DNA from: Actinoplanes oblitus
GTDB taxonomy: Bacteria; Actinomycetota; Actinomycetes; Mycobacteriales; Micromonosporaceae
Reading direction: 5' to 3'
Length of the DNA stretch: 64,000 nucleotides
NCBI RefSeq assembly: GCF_030252345.1
Contig: NZ_CP126980.1
Location: 2,557,501-2,621,500, forward strand
The position numbers and the translations under genes are program-made. Below, piece by piece: positions 55,606-63,884 of the stretch. The stretch's first letter is position 1. Every line of letters begins with the position of its first letter. The notes below the pieces were generated by a model that searched no databases, was not told where the DNA came from, and worked only from the letters and a program-made list of their open reading frames with translations.

Positions 55606-56346
55606 CTATTTCCACTGGACGGAAGCCAGCGTACGGCCGATCCCGCGCGCCGCCACCTGCAACGCGGACACCATCCGGGGCAACTGCCGGCGCAGGTCCG
55701 GGACCACCATGCCGAGCGCGGCCACCACGTCGTCCCCGTTGCGTACCGGCACCGCCACCGAGCAGGCGCCCAGGCTCATCTCCTCGCCGGTGGTGGCGTA
55801 CCCCTCGGCCCGCACCCGGCGCAGCTGCTCCAGCAGGCGGGCCGGCTGGGTCACCGTGTACGCGGTCACCCGGGTCAGCCGCTGCAGCGCGGCACCCAGC
55901 ACGTCGTCCGGCGCGTACGCCAGCAGCACCTTGCCCACGCCGGTCGCGTGCAGCGGCAACCGTGACCCGATCTTGCTGACCACCGGCACCGACACGTGGC
56001 CGCCCAGCCGGTCGACGTAGAGCACCTCCAGGCCGTCGCGGACCGCCAGGTGCACGGTGGCGAGCGTGGCGCCGTACAGGTCGTGCAGGAACGGGCTGGC
56101 CGCGGTGCGCAGCTCGCTCTGCACCGGGGCGAGCAGGCCGAGCTGCCAGATCCGGCGGCCGATCACGTACTCGCCGGTCGGCTCGCGGGACAGCGCACCC
56201 CACCGCTGCAGCTCGCCGACCAGCCGGTGCGCGGTGGCCAGCGGGGTGCCGGAGCGCCGGGCCAGATCGCTGAGCGTGAGGCTGCGATGATCCGCGTCGA
56301 ACGCACCGAGCAGTTCCAGGGCGCGGGCGGTCACGCTCTTCGTCAT
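55606..56346 (-). CDS. IclR-family regulator of the pob/pca genes
   Basis: This 246-residue regulator has a winged helix (about 5-65, TARALELLGAFDADHRSLTLSDLARRSGTPLATAHRLVGEL) and an IclR effector domain with GSRLPLHATGVGKVLLA and EEMSLGACSVAVPV. It stands between pobA (same strand) and pcaH (divergent), the usual place of a PcaR/PobR-type activator that senses an aromatic acid. AAGGAGGG precedes ATG 56346. A candidate operator (56356-56370) abuts that ribosome site, which suggests autoregulation. A matching motif lies at the gene's own 3' end, upstream of pobA. Confidence 0.92.
   Translation of the reverse strand: MTKSVTARALELLGAFDADHRSLTLSDLARRSGTPLATAHRLVGELQRWGALSREPTGEYVIGRRIWQLGLLAPVQSELRTAASPFLHDLYGATLATVHLAVRDGLEVLYVDRLGGHVSVPVVSKIGSRLPLHATGVGKVLLAYAPDDVLGAALQRLTRVTAYTVTQPARLLEQLRRVRAEGYATTGEEMSLGACSVAVPVRNGDDVVAALGMVVPDLRRQLPRMVSALQVAARGIGRTLASVQWK
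55610..55624. promoter_or_regulatory. Candidate IclR operator upstream of pobA
   Basis: TTCCACTGGACGGAA fits TTCCRCTNNNYGGAA. It overlaps the last codons of the IclR gene and lies 44 bases before the pobA start. Confidence 0.5.
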
Positions 56347-56355
56347 CGGCCCTCC

Positions 56356-56370
56356 TTCCGCTCAGTGGAA
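56356..56370. promoter_or_regulatory. Candidate IclR operator in the regulator/pcaH divergent promoter
   Basis: TTCCGCTCAGTGGAA fits TTCCRCTNNNYGGAA and is a near-perfect inverted repeat (CTTCC...GGAAG with flanks). It sits in the 66-base gap between the divergent regulator and pcaH, against the regulator's ribosome site. Confidence 0.6.
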
Positions 56371-56412
56371 GTCGAGTATCGCCGGGAGGGCCCGCGACCG
56401 CCTAGCGTCCGG

Positions 56413-57156
56413 GTGGTGAACACCCAGGCTGACATCGACCAGGAAATCGCGGCGGCGGCCCAGCAACCGGGCGGTCCGCAGCCGAGGATCGACTATCCGC
56501 CGTACCGCAGCAGCGTGCTGCGGCACCCCAAGCAGCCACTCCAGCTGATCGACCCGGAGTCGGTGGAGCTGTGGGCACCCGCCTTCGGGCACCGGGACGT
56601 GGCCGACGACGAGGCCGACCTGACCATCCAGCACGCCGGGACCCCGCTCGGCGAGCGCATCGTGGTGACCGGCCGGGTGCTCGACGGCGACGGCCGCCCG
56701 GTGGCGCACCAGCTCGTCGAGGTGTGGCAGGCCAACGCGGCGGGACGGTACCGCCACCAGCGGGACCAGCACCCGGCGCCGCACGACCCGAACTTCACCG
56801 GGGTCGGCCGGTGCCTCACCGACGCGGACGGGAACTACCGGTTCCAGACCATCAAGCCGGGCCCGTACCCGTGGCGCAACCACCTCAACGCGTGGCGCCC
56901 CGCGCACATCCACTTCTCGATCTTCGGGACCGATTTCACCCAGCGCCTGGTCACCCAGATGTACTTCCCGGGCGACCCCCTATTCAGGTACGACCCGATC
57001 TACCAGTCGATCACCGACCCGAAGTCCCGGGACCTGCTGATCGCCCAGTACGACCACGACCTCACCACCCCGGAGTGGAACACCGGATACCGTTGGGACA
57101 TCGTGCTCACCGGCAGCCACCGCACTCCGCTCGACACCGAGGATGACAACGCATGA
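56413..57156 (+). CDS. pcaH: Protocatechuate 3,4-dioxygenase beta subunit
   Basis: This subunit of about 247 residues carries the active-site iron of intradiol ring cleavage, turning protocatechuate into 3-carboxy-cis,cis-muconate. The iron ligands are visible: Tyr in GNYRFQTIKPGPYPW (two tyrosines), and His-x-His in RPAHIHFS. VTGRVLDGDGRPVAHQLVEVWQANAAGRY is the family core. Tandem GTG codons at 56413 and 56416 are both possible starts; much longer frames run over the IclR gene. The stop overlaps the pcaG start as ATGA. Confidence 0.95.
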   Translation: MVNTQADIDQEIAAAAQQPGGPQPRIDYPPYRSSVLRHPKQPLQLIDPESVELWAPAFGHRDVADDEADLTIQHAGTPLGERIVVTGRVLDGDGRPVAHQLVEVWQANAAGRYRHQRDQHPAPHDPNFTGVGRCLTDADGNYRFQTIKPGPYPWRNHLNAWRPAHIHFSIFGTDFTQRLVTQMYFPGDPLFRYDPIYQSITDPKSRDLLIAQYDHDLTTPEWNTGYRWDIVLTGSHRTPLDTEDDNA

Positions 57157-57719
57157 GCGCCGCGGTCCCCGGCCAGACGGTCGGCCCCTTCTTCCACCTC
57201 GGGCTCGAGTACCCGCAGATGAACGAGCTGGTCCCGCCCGCCCACCCGCGTGCCGTCCGGCTGCACGGCCGGGTCACCGACGGCGCCGGCGCACCGGTGC
57301 CGGACGCGGTGATCGAGATCTGGCAGGCCGACCGGCGCGGGCACGTGGTGCGCCAGCCGGGCTCGCTGCGCCGCGACGGCTGGACCTTCACCGGGTGGGG
57401 GCGGGCCGCCACCGACCCGGACGGGAACTACCAGTTCGCGACGGTGGAGCCGGGCGCCACCGAGCCGGGGCGGGCGCCGTTCTTCGCGGTGACCGTCTTC
57501 GCCCGCGGGCTGCTGGACCGGCTGTTCACCCGGGCGTACCTGCCGGACGACGCGGCGGCGCTGGCCGCCGACCCGCTGCTGTCGGCGGTCGGCGCGCAGC
57601 GGCGGGGGACGCTGATCACCCGGCGGGCCGATCGGGGACTGGTCTTCGACATCCGCCTGCAGGGCCCGGACGAGACGGTCTTCCTGACCTATCCCCGCCT
57701 GCGGGACGCCTGGGCGTGA
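57153..57719 (+). CDS. pcaG: Protocatechuate 3,4-dioxygenase alpha subunit
   Basis: This 188-residue structural subunit forms the dioxygenase with PcaH. It starts TVGPFFHLGLEY and has the shared core VRLHGRVTDGAGAPVPDAVIEIWQADRRG. As usual for alpha subunits it lacks the iron-binding His pair. The ATG overlaps the pcaH stop (ATGA) and its own TGA overlaps the pcaB GTG (GTGA), so the three are translated in series. Confidence 0.95.
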   Translation: MSAAVPGQTVGPFFHLGLEYPQMNELVPPAHPRAVRLHGRVTDGAGAPVPDAVIEIWQADRRGHVVRQPGSLRRDGWTFTGWGRAATDPDGNYQFATVEPGATEPGRAPFFAVTVFARGLLDRLFTRAYLPDDAAALAADPLLSAVGAQRRGTLITRRADRGLVFDIRLQGPDETVFLTYPRLRDAWA

Positions 57720-58930
57720 GCGACCTGCTCTGGCCCGGCGACCACCGCGCCGGCGACCTGTTCACCGACGCGGCGGTGGTGGCGGCCATGGTCCGCGTCG
57801 AGTCGGCCTGGCTCGCCGCCCTGGTCGACCTGGGCATCGCCGACATCGAGCTGCCCGACCTGGCCCCGCTGGCCGGGCCGGCGGATCTCGAGCACCTGGC
57901 GGTGGCCGCGGAGTCCGGCGGCAACCCGCTGATCCCGTTGCTGAATCGGCTCAAGTGCCGCCTCCGGGGCCGCAACACGGCCGCCGCCGGCTGGCTGCAC
58001 AAGGGTCTGACCAGCCAGGACGTCATCGACACGGCGATCGTGCTGTGCCTGCGCGACACGGTCGCCCGGGTGCGCGCCGACCTGCTCACCCAGATCGGCA
58101 CGCTGACCCGGCTCGCCGACGAGCACCGGGAGACCCGGATGGCCGGCCGGACCCTGACCCAGCACGCCATCCCGATCACCTTCGGGCTGAAGGCGGCCGG
58201 CTGGCTGACCGGCGTGCTGGACGCCCGGGAGCACCTGGCCGCCGCCGGGAGCCTGCCGATCCAGGTCGGCGGGGCGGCCGGCAGCCTGGCCGCGCCGACC
58301 GCCGTCGCCGGGGATCCGGCCCGCGCCCGGGAGCTGGTGGCGGCTGCCGCCGAGCGGCTCGGGCTGCCGGTCCGGGAGCCGTGGCACACCAGCCGCGCCC
58401 CGCTCACCCGGGTCGCCGACGCGTTCGTGACCTGCACCGACGCCTGGGGCAAGATCGCCAACGACGTGCTTGTCGGCTCCCGTCCCGAGGTGCACGAGCT
58501 GATCGAGGGGGCGGCCGAGGGCAAGGGCGGCTCGTCGGCCATGCCGAACAAGCGGAATCCGGTGCACGCCGTGCTGATCAAACGGGCCGCGCTCGCCGGC
58601 CCGCCGCTCGCCGCCCTGGTGCACGCCGGCGCGGCGGCCGCCGTCGACGAGCGGCCGGACGGCGGGTGGCACGTCGAGTGGCCCACCCTGCGCACCCTGG
58701 CCCGGCGCACGGTGGTGGCCGGCGCGCAGACCGCGGAACTGCTCGCCGGGCTGCGGGTGGACACCGGCAAGATGCTGGCCACCCTGCACGAGGCGCGGCC
58801 CGGCATCGACGCCGAACAGCAGTCGGTCACGCCGGGGGCGGCGCCCGACCAGCCCTACCTGGGCGCGACCGACGAGATCATCGACGCGGTCCTGGCCCGG
58901 GCTCTGACGTCGAAAGGACTCTCGTGCTGA
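57716..58930 (+). CDS. pcaB: 3-Carboxy-cis,cis-muconate cycloisomerase
   Basis: This 404-residue enzyme of the fumarase/aspartase superfamily closes carboxymuconate to the gamma-carboxymuconolactone. Diagnostic motifs are GLTSQDVIDTAI (~100), LTQHAIPITFG (~145) and the superfamily signature GSSAMPNKRNP (~276). The C-terminus is shorter than in some Pseudomonas enzymes. GTG 57716 is set by the GTGA overlap with pcaG, and the stop overlaps the next gene by seven bases. Confidence 0.94.
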   Translation: MSDLLWPGDHRAGDLFTDAAVVAAMVRVESAWLAALVDLGIADIELPDLAPLAGPADLEHLAVAAESGGNPLIPLLNRLKCRLRGRNTAAAGWLHKGLTSQDVIDTAIVLCLRDTVARVRADLLTQIGTLTRLADEHRETRMAGRTLTQHAIPITFGLKAAGWLTGVLDAREHLAAAGSLPIQVGGAAGSLAAPTAVAGDPARARELVAAAAERLGLPVREPWHTSRAPLTRVADAFVTCTDAWGKIANDVLVGSRPEVHELIEGAAEGKGGSSAMPNKRNPVHAVLIKRAALAGPPLAALVHAGAAAAVDERPDGGWHVEWPTLRTLARRTVVAGAQTAELLAGLRVDTGKMLATLHEARPGIDAEQQSVTPGAAPDQPYLGATDEIIDAVLARALTSKGLSC

Positions 58931-60039
58931 CCGCGACCGTCTTCACCGACGCGCCGGACCGTCCGCTGCTGCTGCTCGGCTCGTCCGTCGGCACCTCGGC
59001 CGAGAGCCTGTGGGCGCGGTGCGCCGAGCGGCTCCACGGCCGCTACCACGTGGTCGGCTTCGACCTGCCCGGCCACGGCCGCAGCGCCCCGGCCGCCGGC
59101 CCGTTCACCGTCGCCGACCTGGCCCGCGCAGTCGTCGACCTGGCCGACGGCCTGCGGCCGGGGGAGAGTTTCCGGTACGCCGGCGACTCGATCGGCGGCG
59201 CCATCGGCCTGCAGCTGCTGCTCGACGCCCCGGAACGGGTCACCGCGGCGGCGGTCCTCTGCACCGGCGCCAAGATCGGCGAACCGGACATGTGGCACGA
59301 GCGGGCCGCGCTGGTCCGCGCCAAGGGCACCGAGGCCGTCGTCCCCGGCTCGATCGAGCGCTGGTTCGGCGCCGGCTTCCCGGCGGCCGGCCGGGAACCG
59401 CTGCTCGACGCGCTGCGCGCGACCGACGACGAGAGCTACGCCCGCTGCTGCGAGGCGCTCGCCGGGTTCGACGTCCGGGACCGGCTCGCCGAGATCGCCA
59501 CGCCGCTGCTCGCGGTCGCCGGCGGCCAGGACCGGCCCACCCCGCCGGACGGGCTGCGCCTGATCGCCGAGACCGCGCTCAACGGCCGGCTGGTGGTCCT
59601 CGACGACGTCGCGCACCTGGCCCCGGCCGAGTCACCGGAGGTGGTGGCGTTCCTGCTGGACCAGCACTTCGAGGAGGTGCGCGCGGCCGGCATCCGGGTC
59701 CGCCGGGAGGTCCTCGGCGCCGCACACGTGGACCTGGCGACCGCCGGGACCACCCCGTTCACCCGGGACTTCCAGGACCTGATCACGCGCTACGCCTGGG
59801 GCGAGATCTGGACCCGGCCCGGCCTGGACCGCCGCAGCCGCTCGATGGTGACGCTGACCGCGCTGGTCGCCCTCGGCCACCACGAGGAGCTGGCCATGCA
59901 CGTCCGCGCGGCGCGTACCAACGGCCTGACCCCCGACGAGATCAAGGAGGTGCTGTTGCAGACCGCGATCTACTGCGGGGTCCCGGCCGCGAACACCGCC
60001 TTCCGCATCGCCCAGCAGGTCCTCGCCGCCGAGCGGTGA
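58924..60039 (+). CDS. pcaL: Fused beta-ketoadipate enol-lactone hydrolase / 4-carboxymuconolactone decarboxylase
   Basis: This 371-residue fusion covers the last two ring-pathway steps to beta-ketoadipate. The N-terminal alpha/beta hydrolase (about 1-250, PcaD-like) has oxyanion LLGSSVGTS, the nucleophile in GDSIGGAIG (~89) and a C-terminal His in DDVAHLAP. The C-terminal carboxymuconolactone decarboxylase (about 262-371, PcaC-like) has VDLATAGTTPFTRDFQDLITRYAWGEIW and HHEELAMHVRAARTNGL. This PcaDC fusion is usual in actinobacteria. GTG 58924 overlaps pcaB by seven bases. The later genes pcaIJF are not in the window. Confidence 0.94.
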   Translation: MLTATVFTDAPDRPLLLLGSSVGTSAESLWARCAERLHGRYHVVGFDLPGHGRSAPAAGPFTVADLARAVVDLADGLRPGESFRYAGDSIGGAIGLQLLLDAPERVTAAAVLCTGAKIGEPDMWHERAALVRAKGTEAVVPGSIERWFGAGFPAAGREPLLDALRATDDESYARCCEALAGFDVRDRLAEIATPLLAVAGGQDRPTPPDGLRLIAETALNGRLVVLDDVAHLAPAESPEVVAFLLDQHFEEVRAAGIRVRREVLGAAHVDLATAGTTPFTRDFQDLITRYAWGEIWTRPGLDRRSRSMVTLTALVALGHHEELAMHVRAARTNGLTPDEIKEVLLQTAIYCGVPAANTAFRIAQQVLAAER

Positions 60040-60042
60040 GCG

Positions 60043-60417
60043 CTACGCGGCAGTGCCGGCCGGGTTCAGCACGGCGAAGCGCCAGCCTCCGTCGAGGGTC
60101 TGGCGCACCACGTTCGTCGTGGTGCCGGCGAGCTGTGCCCGGCCGTCCGGTGTGTCCACCTCCAGCGTCCAGTCGATCAGCATCAGGGCGACGTCGCCGC
60201 TGACCAGGGTGTGCCGTGGCGTGTTCACCAGGTGCGGGTTGCCGGCCAGCAGGCCGGCCAGGTCGGCCCGGATCCGGTCCGGGTCGGTGAGCACCTCGCC
60301 GCCCACCGTGCGGCTCACCGCGCCCGGCCCGAACAGGTCGAGCAGACCGTCCAGATCCCTACCGTTCACCAGCTCCTGGAACGCCGCCGACATGTCAAAA
60401 GCCGTCGTGACCGTCAT
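60043..60417 (-). CDS. SnoaL/NTF2-like protein
   Basis: This 124-residue cytosolic protein has the cone-shaped NTF2-like fold. It begins with AAFQELVNGRDLDGLLDLFGPGAV and ends in LIDWTLEV and GGWRFAVLNPAG strands. Such proteins act as ketosteroid-isomerase-like enzymes or simple binding proteins; the substrate is unknown. AAGGAG lies seven bases before ATG 60417. It faces the pca operon convergently with only three bases between stops, and is divergent from the AraC regulator that may control it. Confidence 0.75.
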   Translation of the reverse strand: MTVTTAFDMSAAFQELVNGRDLDGLLDLFGPGAVSRTVGGEVLTDPDRIRADLAGLLAGNPHLVNTPRHTLVSGDVALMLIDWTLEVDTPDGRAQLAGTTTNVVRQTLDGGWRFAVLNPAGTAA

Positions 60418-60507
60418 GTTCCCACTCCTTGTCGATGCTCCGTTGTTGCCCCTCCGACGGTAGTTTTCAGACGTCCGTACGGCCTCGGCGAAAGGCGACA
60501 GCTACTT

Positions 60508-61350
60508 GTGACAATCGGACACGAGATCTGGCAGGTCCGGTACGTCGCCGGCGTTCCGGCCGCGGTCGAGGTGCTCAGCTTCGCCGCGCTGCGCCGGATG
60601 GACCGGACCGGTCGGCGCCGCGGCTGGCAACGCCCGGAGTTCCACGTCCTGGCCCTGGTCGAGTCCGGCGCCGGCCGGCACCGCGCCGACTTCGCCGACT
60701 TTCCGCTGGTCCCGGGCACTGTCGTCTGGATCCGGCCCGGCGTTGTCCACCGCTGGTCCGACGTGGACGCCGTCGACGGCCCGCTGATCCTCTGCACCCC
60801 GCAGGCGGTGACCGTCGAGCCGCCCGCCCCACTCACCTGGCTCGCCCCGGCGGCCTCCCGGCCCCTGCTGCGGGCCGCCGCCGCGCACCTGGCCGCCGAG
60901 CAGTCCGCCCAGCTGGCCGACCCCGCCCTGCACGCGCCCGAGGTGCTGGCCGCGCTGCTGGCCGCGCTGCTGCACCGCGCCGTCCGCACGGCCCCGGCAC
61001 CGGCCGTGGCCGACGGTGCGGCGCACGAGATCTTCCGGAGCTTCCGGGCCGCCGTGGAGGCCGGGTTCACCACGCATCACCGGGTCGACTGGTACGCCCG
61101 GCAGCTCGGTTACGCCCCGCGCACGCTGACCCGGGCCACCCGGGCCGCCGCCGGGGTGCCCGCCAAACGGTTCCTGGACGAGCGGATCCTGCTCGAGGCC
61201 AAGCGGTTGCTCGCCCACACCGGCCTGCCGGTGACCGCGTGCGCCCGCCGGCTCGGCTTTCCCGACCCGCCCAGCTTCACCACGTTCTTCCGCCACCACA
61301 CCGGCGTCGCGCCGACCCGGTGGCGGCAGGCCGCCGATCCGGCCGCGTGA
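60508..61350 (+). CDS. AraC-family transcriptional regulator
   Basis: This 280-residue protein has an N-terminal cupin-like sensing domain (about 15-110, FHVLALVESGAGRHRADFADFPLVPGTVVWIRPGVVHRW). A C-terminal double helix-turn-helix follows (about 185-275), with WYARQLGYAPRTLTRATRAAAGVPAKRFLDERILLEAKRLLAHT and ARRLGFPDPPSFTTFFRHHTGVAPTRWR. Its likely target is the divergent SnoaL-like gene 90 bases away, though the nearby pca genes cannot be excluded. GTG 60508 is chosen because the cupin starts soon after. Longer frames have no domain support. Confidence 0.9.
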   Translation: MTIGHEIWQVRYVAGVPAAVEVLSFAALRRMDRTGRRRGWQRPEFHVLALVESGAGRHRADFADFPLVPGTVVWIRPGVVHRWSDVDAVDGPLILCTPQAVTVEPPAPLTWLAPAASRPLLRAAAAHLAAEQSAQLADPALHAPEVLAALLAALLHRAVRTAPAPAVADGAAHEIFRSFRAAVEAGFTTHHRVDWYARQLGYAPRTLTRATRAAAGVPAKRFLDERILLEAKRLLAHTGLPVTACARRLGFPDPPSFTTFFRHHTGVAPTRWRQAADPAA

Positions 61351-61390
61351 TCCCCGGGGAGTGCGCTCGGCCGGCGGCCGCCCGCCGGTG

Positions 61391-61654
61391 TCATGGCTCG
61401 TAGTCGTTCCATCCGGTGTGGTAGACCGGCTTGCTCTCCGGGTCGGCGTCGTGGCCGAGCCAGATCCGCACCCGCCAGTCCGCGCCGTCGGCGATCCAGT
61501 GGTCCTCCACCACCGCGTCACCCAGGGTGGCGGGGTCGCGGTCGTCGGTCACGTGCGGGGATCGGCTGACGACCTGCCAGTCGTAGTCGTAGTCCGACGA
61601 TTCGATCTGGATGGTGTAATCGGGCGCCATCCATTCATGCTGCCCGATGCCCAT
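61391..61654 (-). CDS. Small acidic hypothetical protein
   Basis: This 87-residue acidic soluble protein, MGIGQHEWMAPDYTIQIESSDYDYDWQVV... ending YHTGWNDYEP, is rich in Asp, Tyr and Trp. I do not recognise a family. ATG 61654 is used; M9 is an alternative. It lies 34 bases behind the DUF3159 gene on the same strand, so the two may share a transcript. Confidence 0.6.
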   Translation of the reverse strand: MGIGQHEWMAPDYTIQIESSDYDYDWQVVSRSPHVTDDRDPATLGDAVVEDHWIADGADWRVRIWLGHDADPESKPVYHTGWNDYEP

Positions 61655-61688
61655 CGGTCCGGCCAGGTCCTCGGTGGTGCGGGACCGC

Positions 61689-62321
61689 TCAGGCGGGCTG
61701 GACGACCGGGTGGCGCAGGCCTGGGTGGCCGGCCGGCAGGGTGCGCTGGATGACCCACCAGCTGGCCGCCAGGCAGGCGGCGACCAGTGGCCAGCTCAGC
61801 GCGATTCGCGCGGCGGCCAGCGCGCCCGGCTGCTCCGCGGCGTAGAGCGGCAGGAAGACCGCGACCCGGACGACGTACTGCAGCACCCACACCCAGCTCG
61901 CCCGGGAGTACGCCCGGAGCAGCTCCGGGTCGCGGCGCCACCGGGTGCGCTGGCCGAGGACGGCGCCGACCACCACGCCGAGCAGGGGCCACCGGATCAC
62001 GATGCTGATCGCCCAGACCAGCACGCTGGCGCCGTTGCTCAGCAGCTGCAGCAGGAAGAAGTCCTCGGCCTTGCCGGTGCGCAGGGCGATCAGCGCGGCC
62101 ACGCAGACGCCGAGCAGGCCGATCAGCACGGCGCGGGGCTTGTCGCCGCGACGCAGCCGCCAGCCGACCACGCCGAGGGCGGCGAGCAGGGCGCCGGCCG
62201 TGCCGGCCCCGATGGTGTGGAAGATCAGCCAGCCGCCCAGGAAGCCGACGGCCGGCCACGACGCGTCGATGGCGGCGCGCCGCCCGTTGAGCAATTCCGA
62301 CAGCGATTCCGGCTGCGCCAT
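61689..62321 (-). CDS. DUF3159 membrane protein
   Basis: This 210-residue protein has about six hydrophobic helices. It starts SLSELLNGRRAAIDASWPAVGFLGGWL and contains RTGKAEDFFLLQLLSNGASVLVW, both typical of DUF3159. The function is unknown. ATG 62321 is chosen over GTG 62327 because AGGCGGG sits about five bases before it. An iron-box-like sequence lies just upstream. Confidence 0.88.
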   Translation of the reverse strand: MAQPESLSELLNGRRAAIDASWPAVGFLGGWLIFHTIGAGTAGALLAALGVVGWRLRRGDKPRAVLIGLLGVCVAALIALRTGKAEDFFLLQLLSNGASVLVWAISIVIRWPLLGVVVGAVLGQRTRWRRDPELLRAYSRASWVWVLQYVVRVAVFLPLYAAEQPGALAAARIALSWPLVAACLAASWWVIQRTLPAGHPGLRHPVVQPA

Positions 62322-62341
62322 CTCCACCCGCCTGTTAGAGG

Positions 62342-62360
62342 TTAGGGCAGCCTAACCCAG
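62342..62360. promoter_or_regulatory. Candidate IdeR/DmdR iron box upstream of DUF3159
   Basis: TTAGGGCAGCCTAACCCAG matches 15 of 19 positions of the actinobacterial iron box TTAGGTTAGSCTAACCTAA. It also contains the inverted repeat GGTTAGG-N4-CCTAACC (62340-62357). It lies 21 bases before the DUF3159 start, where a repressor could block transcription. Confidence 0.5.
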
Positions 62361-62377
62361 GCGGTGGGCAAAGGGTG

Positions 62378-62415
62378 GGACGGGGAGCGAGGTGGGGCTG
62401 CCTCGTTCCCCGTCC
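62378..62415 (-). terminator. Hairpin downstream of the LPMO gene
   Basis: GGACGGGGAGCGAGG pairs with CCTCGTTCCCCGTCC with one mismatch around an eight-base loop. On the minus strand it is followed by CACCCTTTG. It lies 126 bases after the LPMO stop codon and before the DUF3159 promoter region. Confidence 0.6.
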
Positions 62416-62482
62416 ATGGTGTAGCAGCACTGCGTGAGATCACGCGGGGGATTGCTGCGCCTCCATTCGAATCCAAACGGCC

Positions 62483-62498
62483 CTGGGAGCGCTCCCAG
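62483..62498. promoter_or_regulatory. CebR-type operator
   Basis: CTGGGAGCGCTCCCAG is a 16-bp perfect palindrome that contains the full 14-bp Streptomyces CebR box TGGGAGCGCTCCCA. CebR is the cellobiose-responsive LacI-type repressor of cellulose genes. The site lies 42 bases past the end of the LPMO gene and about 160 bases upstream of DUF3159, so its target promoter is not obvious. Confidence 0.75.
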
Positions 62499-62540
62499 TT
62501 CATCGCACTGTAGCAAGTGTCGCGCGCCCCGGGGAGGGGG

Positions 62541-63644
62541 TCAGACCGCCGAGCAGCTGACGGCTGGGGTGGCCGGGGTGCCGGTCGCGATGAAGCCGAA
62601 CGTCGCCGAACCGCCGGCCGCCAGCGCGCCGTTGTAGGTGGCGTTCGACGCCTGAATCTGATTGCCGCTGGTCAGCACCGTCGCGTTCCACGACTGCTGC
62701 ACGGTCTGCGCGGCGCCGTAGGTGAGCGTCACCGCCCAGCCCTTGACCGCCGCGTTGCCCGCGGTCACCGTCACGGTCGCCTGGTAGGCGCCCGACCACT
62801 GCGAGGCGACGGAGATCGCCGCGCGGCATCCGCCCGCCGGCACCGGCGTGGACGGTGAGGGCGAGCTGGGGGACGGCGAGCTCGGCGACGGCGAGGAGGG
62901 CGACGGCGAGGACGGCGACGGCGAGGACGGCGACGGCGAGGACGGCGAGGTCGTACCGCTGAAGTTCACGTCACTGCAGAAGTAGTACGACTGGTCCAGG
63001 TGGCTCGCCTGCCAGATGGTGTAGACCATGGCGCGCCCGGACCGCCCGGACAGGTCCACCGGGATGTCCATCTGCACGCCGTTGCTGAGCTGCTCGGTCC
63101 ACTGCGCCGCCGGCGTGTTCGGCACCTCCTTCACCAGATCCAGGTCGGACCACTTCAGCGCGGTGGTGACCGGGTTGTAGGACGGTTTGGTGACATAGAC
63201 CCGGATGTAGTCGGCGCCGTGCCGCGCCCCGTCGAAGAGCCGCACCGTGAACGAGTTGGCGATCGTCGTCGCCTTCCAGTCGCCGATCGCGTCCATCGCG
63301 GCGTACCGGCCGTTCTGCGTCCGGCCGGCGCTGCACAACTGCCCGTCCGGGATGGCCGCCTGATGGTTGCCGGCCACGCCCTCGCGGAACAGGCCGTTCC
63401 AGTTCCACATCGCCTGCGGATCGGCCTGCCAGGCCTGGTAGCACATCGGATCCTCGGTCGCCATCTCCGGCGCCTGGAACCTGTCGCCCCACCGTTCGTA
63501 GCAACCGTAGTTGCGCGAGGCGGGACCGATGACGTTGCCGTGCGCCGCGGCGGGCGAGGCCGGCGCGACCAGCACGGCGAGAGCGGCGGCCAGGGCCGCC
63601 ACCAGGGCGGAGATCAAGAACTTCTTGGGTACGACGTGAGTCAT
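62541..63644 (-). CDS. AA10 lytic polysaccharide monooxygenase with CBM2
   Basis: This 367-residue secreted copper enzyme has a signal peptide ending AAA-H, so the mature protein starts with His35, the first ligand of the histidine brace. The AA10 domain (35-~230) has NYGCYERWG, AIPDGQLCSAG, a second brace His probably in ARHGADYIRVYVTKP, and YYFCSDV near its end. An (SPSSPSPSS) linker follows, then a CBM2 module (about 265-367) with WSGAYQATVTVTAGNAAVKGWAVTLTY and NATYNGALAAGGSATFGF. CBM2 suggests cellulose or chitin as the surface; I cannot decide the oxidation site. A CebR box beyond its 3' end fits cellulose use. Confidence 0.93.
   Translation of the reverse strand: MTHVVPKKFLISALVAALAAALAVLVAPASPAAAHGNVIGPASRNYGCYERWGDRFQAPEMATEDPMCYQAWQADPQAMWNWNGLFREGVAGNHQAAIPDGQLCSAGRTQNGRYAAMDAIGDWKATTIANSFTVRLFDGARHGADYIRVYVTKPSYNPVTTALKWSDLDLVKEVPNTPAAQWTEQLSNGVQMDIPVDLSGRSGRAMVYTIWQASHLDQSYYFCSDVNFSGTTSPSSPSPSSPSPSSPSPSSPSPSSPSPSSPSPSTPVPAGGCRAAISVASQWSGAYQATVTVTAGNAAVKGWAVTLTYGAAQTVQQSWNATVLTSGNQIQASNATYNGALAAGGSATFGFIATGTPATPAVSCSAV
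62865..62950 (-). repeat. Ser-Pro linker repeats in the LPMO gene
   Basis: About five near-identical 18-bp units of the GGCGACGGCGAG type on the plus strand encode the SPSSPS linker between catalytic and binding modules. Confidence 0.85.
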
Positions 63645-63884
63645 GCGAACTCAGCACTCCTGAGCTCAGGGCCGCCGTGGGTAGCGACGGCCGGGCTGCG
63701 GGGGGGATGTCGGAAGCTGCCCGGGCTTCCGCGGTACCCGCGTGCGTCTCTCGTCGAGTGCTGTGCCGCCCAGCGTGCCCGCTTGATCGAGAGTTGTCAA
63801 TCGGCCCGCGATGCTCCGGCGGGTTCCCGGCGACGATGCGGAAAATCGGGTGCCGGCCGGCCCCGGAGTTCCTAGGTTGTCGGG

